From assembly GCA_963556145.1 (NCBI GenBank), contig OY744468.1, positions 1,302,001-1,366,000 on the forward strand: 64,000 bases of DNA, in the 5' to 3' direction. This stretch comes from Hygrocybe punicea (Eukaryota > Basidiomycota > Agaricomycetes > Agaricales > Hygrophoraceae). Positions 34,210 through 45,636 of this stretch are shown here, piece by piece (position 1 is the first letter of the stretch; each line of letters begins with the position of its first letter). The notes below the pieces were generated by a model. It saw nothing but the letters and a program-made list of their open reading frames with translations, did not search any database and was not told the origin of the DNA. Position numbers and translations under genes: made by a program.

Positions 34210-36428
34210 GGTGGCCTCGAGGTGGTATAATTTAATAAGGTGTTATTATGGTTAGAACTTTTAGCATTTAATAATTTGCTGCATACAGCAATTTCGCCAT
34301 GTCACAAGAACGACCAACTATGATATAACACACAATATAGCACAAAAAATGGCAATGCCGAGCAGATTCAGTGTATATACATATACAGACCATGCACATT
34401 TATAAGCTGATTGATACCTGTGCCGTTTGGTGAATGATAGAATAGTCAAAAGTACAGCAAGACTTACTTTTCTTGACGTCAACAAGGCCACCAGGCCCAC
34501 TACAGGGAGGTTGCCTGGCAAGGAAATCAGGGGGATTCACCCGCCCTTTCATTCCAGGTTGACCGGCAGCGGCAAGCACCCATTTCTGAGGATGGGCCAC
34601 CACCAGTTTGGCACGCACTGATGCCACAACTTGCGCTATGAAGGAGTGGTCTGAAATAAGTAAAATTGTCAGCAAGCCTATTCGCCGCGACAAAACATGA
34701 TGGACAGAGCAGCTGTAATGAAAGGGAATCACTACTATAAGATGACGTATATCACCTGTGAGTCAACCTGTCAACATGGGTAATATTAAAATGAGCAGAC
34801 ACACACCTCGGTTGTAGCCAGGAATACCGCCAGGCCCGCTGCATGGAGGTTGCCCGGCAAGGAAATCAGGGGGATTCACCTGCCCTTTCATTCCAGGTTG
34901 ACCGGCAGCAGCAAGCGCCCATGTCTGAGGACCTGCCACCACCGGTTTGGCACGCACTGATGCCACAACTTGCGCTATGAAGGAGTGGTCTGAAATAAGT
35001 AAAATTGTCAGCAAGCCTATTCACCGCCACAAAACATGATGGAAAGAGCAGCTGTAATGAAAGTGAATCACTACTAAAAGCGCAATATTAAAATGAGAAG
35101 ACACACACCTTGGATGCAAACGGGTATACCGCCAGGCCTGTTGCAAGGAGGTTGCCTGGCAAGCAAATCAGTGAGATTCACCCACCTTTTCATTCCAGGT
35201 TGACTGGCAGCAGCAAGCACCCATGTCCGAGGACCGGCCACCATCGGTTTGGCACGTACTGATTCCACAATTAATGCATGTGGAAACCTTGGCAGGAAGC
35301 TGTAGAAGATCAATCGCAGTGACAAACAATCAGTCACTTACGAATATTCTAAGTGAATGGCATTCAGCAGAGACATAACAAACCACTCACCATTCGGGTA
35401 GAAGAATGATATGTAACCTAAAGTGCGTGGCATCCCATAATGCGAGATTGTTGCCCGGTACAACAATCTCGCAGTGTGGGATGTACAATGATGAGGGGGA
35501 AAACAACGAAGGATGGGAAAATGAATTCAATCAGCACTTGTGATTAGTTGTATTTGTTCACGTGACAAACGTGGTTGGTTTTCATCACGTGAAATGACTT
35601 GACTCACATGATGTGGCCAAGTTTGGATGGTGACAAGTCACGTCCATGATGTCACGTTTGGACGTCCAAACGTGACATCACAGGCGTGACTCGTTGTTGT
35701 GTGCATTCATATACTGGCTAGGAAAGTCGTAAATGGCAGTGTTGCAAAGGCCCGTAGTTACGGAAACGTCAGTACTGTATATTGTTACATTTGAAATTCA
35801 TGCTCTGGGCAGGAAGCTTGTGAATGGCACTTTGTTGCACAGACGTTTAATTACAGTGTCACTGCCGAATAATGAACACCTTTGCCTTGATTTCAACTGT
35901 ATATGTGGGCGGTTGGTGAAAATTAACGTTCACAGGTTTCACCGACCATCAAGGGATGTAGCACACCTGCAACAAACCTAGTGGCTAGGTGAACGAAATA
36001 TCCCATACGCATACGAACATTTTCGTCCACACCAAACATGTGTGGCCAGCCTCCTTTCAGGAACAGCGTTCGTGCATGGCCTGCGTCTTCCGATCGCATC
36101 ATGCTGAGCCATCAGACAGAATATTGTTCTTGTTCGGTGACGGCCGCATGAAAAGACACAAATAGATTTCAGGCACATCCTAAACAATCAAAAGTGGGGT
36201 CAGTGTAATGTTGTAAACACACTGGGGGAGGCATTCAATGTCGTGAAAAGCAGCAGCTTTACCAGGCCGCACGTCAACAAGAACCGCCGTAAATGCGGCG
36301 TTCCACATTTCCCTGGTACAGCGCCCTACCAAGGAAACAACGGCGCTGTCATTTGCTGCCGTACTAGTGATTATTGCCATGCAGCAAGATGGTAGTGTGT
36401 TGGAATCAAGAGAAATTACCTTGGCCAA
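34210..36428 (-). CDS. Unrecognised cassette gene with triplicated exon
   Basis: Minus strand from ATG 36428 (MAKVISLDSNTLPSCCMAII), with a first donor around 36218 and exon 2 from about 36180 (DVPEIYLCLFMRPSPNKNN). Downstream, three similar exons occur at about 35300-35110, 34970-34800 and 34640-34480, each encoding SVRAKPVVAG, WALAAAGQPGMKGQVNPPDF, LAGQPPCSGPGGIP or close variants, with donor sites after them. The middle part (35.4-36.0 kb) could not be read confidently. It may end before the TET/JBP gene or be its 5' part; the spacing allows both. No family recognised. Confidence 0.35.
34470..35345 (-). repeat. Three tandem exon-intron units of about 300 bp
   Basis: Units centred at about 35200, 34890 and 34560 share exon sequence (AACCTGGAATGAAA, CCTGATTT, GGCAACCTCC on the minus strand) and flanking intron sequence, including GAAATAAGTAAAATTGTCAG on the plus strand for the two lower units. 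The encoded peptide is better conserved than the flanks, consistent with duplication of a coding exon plus intron. Confidence 0.75.
35431..35483. repeat. Hairpin with 23-bp arms
   Basis: Arms 35431-35453 and 35461-35483 pair at 20 of 23 positions around a 7-base loop (cccggta). The paired core is GCGAGATTGTTG. It lies upstream of the third exon unit of the cassette gene; role unknown. Confidence 0.7.
35647..35680. promoter_or_regulatory. Perfect 34-bp palindrome TGATGTCACGTTTGGAC
   Basis: TGATGTCACGTTTGGAC is followed immediately by its exact reverse complement, with no loop. Its half-site shares GTCACGTTTGG with the tandem repeat at 26745-26890. CACGTG words flank it at 35558 and 35586. A dyad of this length suggests a protein-binding or cruciform site; no protein can be named. 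Confidence 0.6.
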
Positions 36429-36645
36429 TGTTGATGGTGCGACTCAGGATGTGATGGAATAAGGTGATTTCTGACCAAATAAAAACAAATGCCCATTTTA
36501 GGGTATCATATCTACTAGAAAAAATAGAATAATGGCTACGTGGGGAATGAGCAATCTCATAGAGGATGTGCAATTTCTGCAGCGCTGCTATGACCTATTC
36601 TTTGCTATCCAATTTCCCTACTGCGTTAAATGTGTCCAACAGCGG

Positions 36646-36671
36646 CGTGACATCACGCATGTGATGTCACG
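36646..36671. promoter_or_regulatory. CGTGACATCAC inverted repeat upstream of Ulp1 gene
   Basis: CGTGACATCAC, four bases, then GTGATGTCACG: 11-bp arms exactly paired, 90 bp upstream of the Ulp1 ATG and about 220 bp upstream of the divergent gene starting at 36428. ATCACGTG follows at 36731. It could serve both promoters. Confidence 0.45.
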
Positions 36672-36760
36672 GGACCACATTACATGTGACCCGGCATCAC
36701 ATGATTGAACAGCTCTCTTTGTTCTCAACCATCACGTGCATAACCTCACATCAATCGAAT

Positions 36761-38584
36761 ATGCCATCTCTCCTACTCCCCGTCCTTTTCACCGTCTCTG
36801 GTGGAAACACCTACCACAAATCTCCGGAAGGGACCACATCTGTCGAGTTTGAATGCAAAGGATCATGGTAAGTCATCATGTTCAGCATCCTAATCATCAC
36901 TCACTGTCGTATACAAGTGTTTGTTGTATTTTGACAGAGGACAGCTCTGTGACCATGCAACTATTGGTGGAACGCGATGTTGTCAGTTGCCAGGTGATTG
37001 TCAGTCTTCAACAGCCCACCCTTGATATTCAAGTAATTTTGTAGGCCACCAAACCAAATGAAGAGCAGATACACGGCTTGGTATTGTATGTGCTTATTTC
37101 TCGGCATGTGGATAAAGCCACATGTGTGTTTTTAGGCAGAGAGAACAATGGTATGCCACCATTTCAATAAGCTTACATGTGACTGCAATTGATACTCAGA
37201 GATTGTTTCAAAACATCAAATTGGCATTTATTTTGACAACGAGCATGCATCCTGGACATCAGATATGTATGCGGATTTGCTCAGTTTGCTCACCAGTACA
37301 CTGGGCGAAAGTAGCATCAAGTATCTACAGTGAGTATCACACATTCATCATACCACAACTACTCTCTACTTCAACAGAAATGACATCGAAACCAATGGCC
37401 GATTTTTGCAGTTGAATGAAAGGCCAGATGTGGTCATGTACATCACATTGCCATGGCCAGGCCCGTCACTCACCTCAGGTGTTCTAGGTTTGAAAACACG
37501 TGTACTGTTGCAAAATACTCAGAGCGGGGTGCTGTTCCGTGGATGTCATATCAACGTTTGGAAAAGGATTGGCTAGATGACGAACTGATTAATTTCGGTA
37601 CCCAGTAGGTACATTTCAACCCTCCAGTGCAGTAGCTTATTCCCCGTTTCAGTTACGCTCTGCAGCAAGCAGCAATCCATCAGCCAGAGTTGCCGGCAAA
37701 CATACACATATTCATTACTTTTTTCATGGAGAAACTGAGGTGCACGTTGCTTGGTTGTTCATATAACTTCATTTCCTCTAAATCTGGTCATAGGAAGAAC
37801 GGGGTGAAGAGTTTGAAGAGGTGGACGAAGGCAATCGACATATTTTCGCTCCCATACTTGGTCTTTCCTGTGCCCACTGGGTGAGTGTAGTCAGTTTTTG
37901 TGAAGGCAACATCTCACTTCACCATCAGTGACCACTGGTATTTGATTATCGTGGCAAATCCTGCTGCATGTTTGTTAGAAAATCCTCCTGATGGACTACA
38001 CACGTAGTTATCCATTTCAGCTTTGCATTGAACTTACTCATCGTCGGTTAGCGTAACATTTGTTCTCGATTCACTGCCCCCAGCACACCATCAAAAAGAT
38101 ATATCCCTGGTTCATGCGTGGCTAGCCTGCATTGCGAAGAACACCAGACAGGTGAAAAAGCTGGCACCTATCAAGAGAATCACCCCCAAGGTGAACCATG
38201 TCTAACCTCCGTGTTGCGAATGAATTGAACGTTTGTTTTCAGGTACCTGTCCAGCCGAATTTTGATGATTGCGGCATCTACATGCTGCACTTCCTCCGAA
38301 TCTTCTTAGAAAACCCAATAGAAATGATGAACATCATGCTGGGTGACGAGATTGCTATCAGAGCTGCCAAAGATCCATGGCAAGACTGGCGGATACCCAC
38401 GCTCCGTCAGGAACTCCAGGGGGCGTTGCGCAGGCAAGCTGTTCGTAATTGCATTCAGGGTGATGCGCTGGAAAGGGTTGTATTGGAAGGAAAGGAGGGT
38501 TCATCCGGTGATGTTAAATTGGTCCCTGGTTGGTTTGAGGCCCCAACTATGGTATCAGATTCTGACAGTTCATCGGATTTGTAA
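36761..38584 (+). CDS. Ulp1-type (C48) SUMO protease
   Basis: Plus-strand exons from ATG 36761 (MPSLLLPVLFTVSGGNTYHK), then EDSSVTMQLLVERDVVS near 36940, YQRLEKDWLDDELINFGTQ near 37550, the exon ending KRWTKAIDIFSLPYLVFPVP at 37880, DHWYLIIVANPAACLLENPP after an intron near 37930, FVLDSLPPAHHQ near 38070, and from 38243 VPVQPNFDDCGIYMLHFLRI. This gives the Ulp1 triad: His in GDHWYL, Asp in VLDSLP, the Gln of VQPN and the Cys of DDCG. Ulp1/SENP proteases remove SUMO from proteins in the nucleus. The gene is immediately upstream of the KDZ transposase on the same strand (143 bp apart), so it is probably cargo of the element. No stops were noticed in the exons read; the N-terminal third (37.0-37.5 kb) is less certain. 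Confidence 0.7.
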
Positions 38585-38727
38585 CATTTTCCTGTCCTCA
38601 AATATATTTGTATATCAAGCGACGTAATAATCTTTATTATTATCCATGTGTTTTGCCTCGTGTATTGGTCTTTATAAGGCGTGTCATTTTCTCACTTTTC
38701 CCACACTCATCTAACTATTGTTCATCC

Positions 38728-41700
38728 ATGCCGAAATCAAAAGTCATTTCCCGGTCGGGAAAAAAAAAGGAATTTGCCAGAGAGGTTGAATTTATGGTGG
38801 TGGAAAAGAAACGAGGTGGAAAGACAGTCAAGGCTCGTCCAGTTATTCGTCCGCCAAGTCCTGTAAAACAATCACACAGGAGTGAAGATCTTCCCTTGCA
38901 CTCAACGTCGTTTGTGGAAGAGGAGGACCCTCAGACAAGGAGACATCGCAATAAGCGTGGAAAGGTTGACACAACTATTATCTGTACGACTTGATTTTGA
39001 TTGCATGTCAATTAGACACAGAATGATGAAATGGAAGCCTGGAAAGCGATTCACAAGCAATACCTCTCCGAACTCTTATCATCTGAGGCCCCCCCTTCCG
39101 ATGTTACATGCCAGTCATGTCTGATGGCCGATATCACCATTCGTTGCCCTGATTGCTATGGTTGCCCTTCGTTCTGCTAGCATTGTTGTTTGCAGACACA
39201 CATTCATAATCCATTCCACAGAATTGAGATATGGAACGGCAGATGTTTCCTGAAACATGACCTTAATACGATTGGCCTGGTCATGCGTCTTGGCCATGGT
39301 GGAGGCGATTGTCCGTCATACAGAAAAGATGGCCCCCAGCCATCTGTCGAAGATACATATCTGCATGATGTTCTTATGTCAGGTGGTGGTGAGGAGGACG
39401 ATTTGGATCCGGCTTTGGCAGTTCACGCCGAGGAAGATATCATAACTGTCACTCATACGAATGGAATTTACCGACGTCGAATCCGATGGTGCTCCTGCCC
39501 AGATGCCCCCACTCGAGATATTCAACTACTTCGAATGCATTTGTATCCTGCAACAGCAAAACGGCCGTCGTCAGCATTCACTTTCCAGCTCCTGGATCAT
39601 TTATACATTGATTTGATGGAGTGCAAAACGTCTGCAAACAACTTTTATAACAAGTTAAGGAGACTGTCTTCCAATGCATTTCCAGATACATTGCCGGTTC
39701 GTGATATACTAGTTGTTTTGTTACATTGTGCATACAGAACAGAGTACTGAGTTATGGTGTTCAGGATCGTTATCGTGAGCTAATGAGGGTGTCAAGACAG
39801 TGGCGATACTTGCACCTCAAGAAACGATTTGGCTTTGGGCATGACACTGAGAGGGAGCCTGGTAATGGCGATCTGGCATTGTTTTGCCCTGCATGTCCCC
39901 AGCCAGGGATAAATCTTCCGCAGAACTGGATGGATAGACCGCATCAGTGGGTCATTCTGATCAGCTTTCATGTAGTTCCACACCAAACAGGGAAACAGGT
40001 GGCTTTACAGGCCCAGCATCGTTGTCGATGGCAATTTCAAAGCTGAGCAGATTAACATGTGGAAGCCTGATGACGACGTTGGGCTTATCAATGGACAAGG
40101 CTATATGGTTGAGGATGCACCTTATCATGCTCATCTGGCAGCTTCCCTGGAGTCCAAAGAGGTATTTATCGAATTGTGAATTTCGTGAATGCTAAATCAA
40201 TGATCATGTATCAGAGGTCACAGTGCTCCAATCACAAGGCCGTCAACCAAGCAAACGCCAATTGTCATAACTTATACGCTACTGGCATCGGTGCATGTGC
40301 ATGTGCCAAGCATGGTTGCTTTGTACCCCACAGTGTCGTCGACTTCCAGAAGGGTGAACGGTTAGTCATGTATTTTGAGCTATGAATCGTGACAAATTTA
40401 TTAAAGAGTCTGCACCAGACACATGAACGTTGATTATTCGATATGCAACGCTCTCAATAGGCTGTGCCACAGTGGTATCACCCAAGCACTGGTGGAATAT
40501 GATATTGCCTGCAGTTGGCTGATCAATTTTGCTAAAAGGGTTTCCGATTCCGACCACCTCACTCTCCCTGAGGCGCTTGAGATCATTGGGGCTGTGGGCA
40601 AGTTTCATCTTGGTGCACATGTTGCCAAGTGTTTTGCCCTATTCAGTCTCAACTTCGTTCGTGGTGCTGGTCAGCAGGATGGTGAAATTTTGGAGACACT
40701 GTGGGCTATCATCAACAAGATTTCCAGTTTTATTCGTTTCATGTCAAAATCCCAACGACGTGAGATCTTGGATGACCTTATGAGGGATTCGAATTGGAAG
40801 AAGTTGGTAGGAATGGGTAGGTGATTCATAGGCATGTCATCAATACATATCATCACCATAGCTGTCACACAGTTCGGTCTTTGTTGAAACGATATGATAA
40901 AGCAGTAGATGGAATGCAGGAAATGAAGGCAGCCTTTGAGGAGCTTTCCGAAACTGTGGATGAGCAAGTGCTGGCGGAGTGGAAGGAAGAAGAAAGAAGG
41001 GCAATGGATTTCCGTGGTGACTACTTGAGGGTATTCAACGTCAGAATGGAGAAAGGTTTGTCTTGTAAAGTGTTGGTGTTTTGGACACGGTAATGATGTT
41101 TCACCAGCACCATCGCAGGCTGAGATCAGGTTGAGACTGATGACAGGGAATCCCAAAGATGTAATGGCTGGTCGGATGACCATCTTAAATGAAGGAATAA
41201 ACATAGAACAAGCACAGTAGGATGTATCCTCATTCTCATCGATCGTCTCTTTGACATTTGTTTACCCTACAGGAATACTCTGAAAACAACGGCTCGTGCT
41301 GTTCAAAAAACAGGCAGTTTCACAGACAAGGCAAATCTGGAGGATCGGCGAAATAGACTGCAGTCTCGGATCGACTCGTTCCACAGAAAAATACAAGGAA
41401 TACTTGGTGAAGACGTGGATGAGTGTAATCTGGTCAATTATGATCCCACTGCTGATGACTGGATTGTGGATGTGGATGAGGAGGGTGGGGTAGACGAAGA
41501 AGATGATGACCATGTTGTAGAATGGCCAGAAAATTGCCGACTCACAATGCCATCGACCTTAGGAGTGGAGGAATGTGCTCGGCTGGGTTTGGAAAATTTG
41601 GTGGCTCAGGAGGTGGAACTCAGGGTGGGCCAAGCAAACAATTGTTTGGAAAACTTGAGGATGACACTGGGTGAGAAAATGGTAATCTTTCGAACCTCTG

Positions 41701-42303
41701 TTCGTGGAGCAAACAGCCAGAAGAAGAAGACTCGAGCATGGGACAACATACATGCCATCCAGCAAAAAGTTGGTAAATATGCCACCAGCTACAGGCAGGC
41801 TTGTCGAGCATTGGTCAATCTAGGGGGGAATGCAGACATTTTGGATCGTTTCAAAGTGCTGAGGCAGGAGGATATCAAGATGAGTGGTGATATGCTTGAG
41901 GAGAATAGAGTGGGCCAGAGGAGTCACAAGCTGCCCTGGATCTGGCGGAGGAAAGAAAGGAATAATACTGGTGACAACGATTGGATGCAAGAAGGTGAAT
42001 GGTTCTGCTACAGCAATTCATGGAAGATCTTACTGCTATACAGTGTATCGTGTAAACTGGCTCCGTGGCAAGGCCAGATATGATCGGTGGTCTGAAGAAT
42101 TGCAAAGCGTCAAGTCAGAAATGGGTAACGTGATTCGTTGGCTGCAACACCAGAAGGTGCAATGGGAAGCACGTCGTGACAAAGTTGGTCTGGGACTGAG
42201 GGGGCACATCTGTTATGCGGAAAAACAAATGGTAATGTGGAGGAATATGATAGCACAAGCAGAAACTGCCTTTTCCAACAAGTGGAGTAATACATATTAT
42301 TAG
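38728..42303 (+). pseudogene. KDZ transposase with stop in its cysteine cluster
   Basis: ATG 38728 (MPKSKVISRSGKKKEFAREV), basic N-terminus, then a CxC2-type cysteine cluster (CQSCLMADITIRCPDCYGC, then HCCLQTHIHNPFHRIEIWNG), a SSAFTFQLLDHLYIDLMECK block, LFCPACPQPGINLP, and the RNase-H-fold catalytic core: VVDGNFKAEQ near 40030 (Asp), TGIGACACAKHGCFVPHSVV, VEYDIACSWLINF near 40490 (Asp) and QDGEILETLWAIINK near 40680 (Glu). The C-terminus YRVNWLRGKARYDRWSEELQ ends at 42303. These are hallmarks of Kyakuja-Dileera-Zisupton transposases. A TAG at 39178-39180 interrupts the cysteine cluster (CPSFC-stop-HCC); no convincing intron removes it. All catalytic residues remain. It is the mobilising gene of the cassette. 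Confidence 0.85.
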
Positions 42304-42388
42304 AGAAGATATAGTTGAACAGAAGAAAGTAATATATTTTTAACCAACTGGACCATGACCATCTGCCAAGAATGACCAGCAAGCCAAT

Positions 42389-43617
42389 ATATGGTATTTG
42401 CCAACCCATGTCCCATGGCTGACGGTATACTAACCAGGATTGGCCAATCCATGGCCAACCGAAATACCCAGACCTGTCAGCCAATCCACCTTTCATGGCC
42501 AGCCAACATACCCAGACCCGTCGGCCAATCCATGTTCCATGGCCAGCTGAAATACCCAGACCCATCGGCCAACCCACGTTCCATGGCCAGCCGACATACC
42601 CAGACCCGTTGGCCAACCCACGTTCCATGGCCAGCTGAAATACCCAGACCTGTCGGCCAATCCACCTTTCATGGCCAGCCGACATACCCAGACCCGTCGG
42701 CCAATCCATGTTCCATGGCCAGCTGAAATACCCAGACCCATCGGCCAATCCATGTTCCATGGCCAACCGAAATACCCAGTGTGGTCGGCCAATCCACCTT
42801 TCATGGCCAGCCGACATACCCAGACCCGTCGGCCAATCCATGTTCCATGGCCGACCAAAATACCCAGACCTGTCGGCCAATCCACCTTTCATGGCCAGCC
42901 AACATACCCAGACCCGTCGGCCAATCCATGTTCCATGGCCAGCTGAAATACCCAGACCCATCGGCCAATCCATGTTCCATGGCCAACCGAAATACCCAGT
43001 GTGGTCGGCCAACCCATGTTCCATGGCCAGCCGACATACCCAGACCCGTCGGCCAACCCACGTTCCATGGCCAGCTGAAATACCCAGACCTGTTGGCCAA
43101 TCCACCTTTCATGGCCAGCCGACATACCGAGACCCGTCAGCCAATCCATGTTCCATGGCCAACCGAAATACCCAGTGTGGTCGGCCAATCCACCTTTCAT
43201 GGCCAGCCGACATACCCAGACCCGTCGGCCAATCCATGTTCCATGGCCGACCAAAATACCCAGACCTGTCGACCAATCCATGTTCCATGGCCAGCTGAAA
43301 TACCCAGACCCATCGGCCAATCCATGTTCCATGGCCAACCGAAATACCCAGACACGTCGGCCAATCCATGTTCCATGGTCTGTCAAGATACCCGGACCGG
43401 TGGGCCAATCCATCTCCCATGGCCAGCCAAAATATCCAGACCCATTGGCCAATATATCCCCCTGCTTCGGCCAACTCATGTCCCTCAGAACATAGACCCC
43501 TCGGCCAAGCCATCTCCCCTGGAGAAAGATATTGGTCGGCCGAGATTGGCTGGCCCACTCGGAGTGGGAATTGTCCCTCTCGGCTGAGCCATGTCTTGTG
43601 GAAAAGATATGCTGTAA
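42389..43617 (+). repeat. Satellite-bearing repeat, long copy
   Basis: About 22 copies of a 44-bp unit (CGGCCAATCCATGTTCCATG, then GCCAGCTGAAATACCCAGA) run from 42420 to 43440, with at least four unit variants (ending ACCCA, ACCCG, GTGTGG or ACCTG) in recurring order. The last 180 bp (43440-43617) match in reverse the unique end of the repeat at 23705-24040, including CCCACTCGGAGTGGG, a small palindrome. Because 44 is not a multiple of three and the unit lacks stops, long frames run in several phases on both strands; none is a gene. It lies between the KDZ gene end and truncated Ty3 pol. Confidence 0.85.
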
Positions 43618-43639
43618 GGTGTGTCATTATATAGTCAGC

Positions 43640-45535
43640 AACTTTAACTTCAACTTGGATAACACACTTCCTCTTGCCGTTGAAGGTACCGCCGACATAG
43701 CGGAAATGCTGGATGACACAGTTGACACCTTGGAAGTGCACCCAAATGAAATGTCAGATTGCCAGGTTCTTGGGTATGGTCTTGTAGGTACCTTTGGGTT
43801 GCTCGTAGTGGGTTGGAGGCCCTTTGACAGGAATATCGTCCATATATGGAATGGCAAGGTGAGGGATTTTGTCACGGAGAATGTACGTGGAGTCACTGTG
43901 TAAGATCTGCAGGGAATTTGTGTATCCCATAGCGATCCGCGTAAGTCGAAGCGTTCTGAGTGGAGACTGAAATGTCATATAGTCCCGAGACGAGGGTGGA
44001 CGAGGCGTTGGTCAAAAGAGATGAAGAGGTCAAAGGAAGCATAGCAAGAGTGGCCACCAAAGGCCTTGGCCAAGTGCTCGGTCATGGGCAGTCCAGTGGG
44101 ATCGCGGATTGTGACGGCGTTACAGCCGTTTTCAGCGAGTATTGGAAACATGATTTCTAAATGGTGGCTGTGCATTTCTGAATAAGGAAGCTGCCGAGAA
44201 CACGAGATTTGATGAGCATATTACATAAGATAGATGTCATCCATATATGGCTACACCACATGACTTGACGTGACAGACAGTAAAATGACAATAGATAATG
44301 GTTAAGGACAATATAAAAACAGGTGTTGCAGAGAAAGATTTAGAGGGCACTTCAAAAGGGGTTGGTGTATTTAAAACCATGATTTTCTATCAGGTGAAGG
44401 AGGAGGTCAGTAGTTTAATCAAGAGAAGCTGGTGTGATGCTTTGTGACGTGCTGTGTAACATTGGAACTGAATGCTTATCTCCTCCTTCATCTCATAGAA
44501 AATCATGGTTTTAAATACACTCTAAATCTTTCTCTGCAACACCTGTTTTTATATTGTCCTTAACCATTATCTATTGTCATTTTACTGTCTGTCACATCAA
44601 GTCATGTGGTGTAGCCATATATGGATGACATCTATCTTATGTAATATGCTCATCAAACCTCGGGTTCTCGGCAGCTTCCTTATTCAGAAATGCACAGCCA
44701 CCATTTAGAAATTGTGTTTCCAATACTCGCTGAAAATGGCTGTAAGCGGCTGTAGATCGTGGACGATACAAAGGGACTTCCCATCCTTTTTCAAAACACA
44801 AAACCAACGGGAGCGGTATGACGAATTCAAGGGTTCATAGGTACCGGTGTTAATTTTGTCTTTGATGATCCTGATGACTTTGTTAAGGATGCCAGGTGGG
44901 ATTGGGATATTTTGATGGACCCACGGGTCGTGCGGTACAGTGGGAATGTGGATCGGCGGGAAGTAGTCTGTGTTGAATTGCCCTTTTTCGGATTTGTTCC
45001 AGGCGAAAGCGGCTTCTTGCGTTTTGATGATATGGTGGCCGAGTTTCTCTCCCTCAGGCCAAAGGAATCCATCTGGGTTCATCGGCATCGCGTCGTGATG
45101 TTCCTGGGTATAGTGGGTGCCAGGTGTAAAGTTGGGCGGGTGAGTCGGGAGCATGGGTAAATCGGCTAGCGGGTCGCCGGTGATCTCGCGTATGATTCGG
45201 TATTCATTGGGAAGAGTGGTAGAAATTGGGCGGATACGATCGGCTACCTTTTTATACTTTTTCTTGGTGACAACACCTTTTAGGTCCCTGGTAGGGGGGG
45301 TGGTATATGAGATATAAGTAGCGTGTTCAGTAGGGGTTTTGTTACAAATATTCAAAGAAGAAATAGATGATGTGGGAGCGGAGACGGAACAAGATGAAGG
45401 AAGGGTATCGGTAGTATGTATCTGATTTTGTACATCGGTCAACAATGAAATGTACTGGGCGGCAGTCTGAGGCTGAGACGAAGAGAAATCTAAATCGATG
45501 GAAAAACATAAGTCCTCTTCTAGGGGAAACAGCAA
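43640..45535 (-). pseudogene. Ty3 reverse transcriptase, split by a MITE
   Basis: 45535-44750 runs through the linker to YRSRWFCVLKKDGKSL and IVHDLQPL, the start of the RT palm. The MITE at 44123-44742 follows, and the frame resumes at 44120 with NAVTIRDPTGLPMTEHLAKA and SCYASFDLFISFDQR. With a frameshift the catalytic YMDDIPVKG is at about 43805, and GGTFNGKRKCVI near 43675 is the connection block. The chain then ends at the satellite junction. The Asp pair of the active site is preserved, but the gene is broken at several places. Confidence 0.8.
44123..44742. mobile_element. 620-bp foldback MITE with TA target duplication
   Basis: Ends CAGCCGTTTTCAGCGAG and, inverted, CTCGCTGAAAATGGCTG, flanked by TA at 44121-44122 and 44743-44744. 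Arms of about 240-280 bp pair along almost their whole length around a loop of roughly 100 bp. Removing it with one TA rejoins the RT frame (LQPL with NAVTIRD). TA duplication points to the Tc1/mariner superfamily; no transposase is encoded. Confidence 0.85.
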
Positions 45536-45636
45536 AAGGGAAGAATAGTTCGTGGTATAGGTGTGGTTGCTTTCAAGTGGTGGCTTCTCGTCTCCCAGTG
45601 TGTCCTTCCCGAGAGGTATCTCCAGGTCCTCGACTT

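Noticed and set aside
42391..43741. Several long overlapping frames on both strands (up to 331 codons)
   Set aside because: Produced by a stop-free 44-bp satellite; the same peptide appears in several phases, as expected from the repeat.
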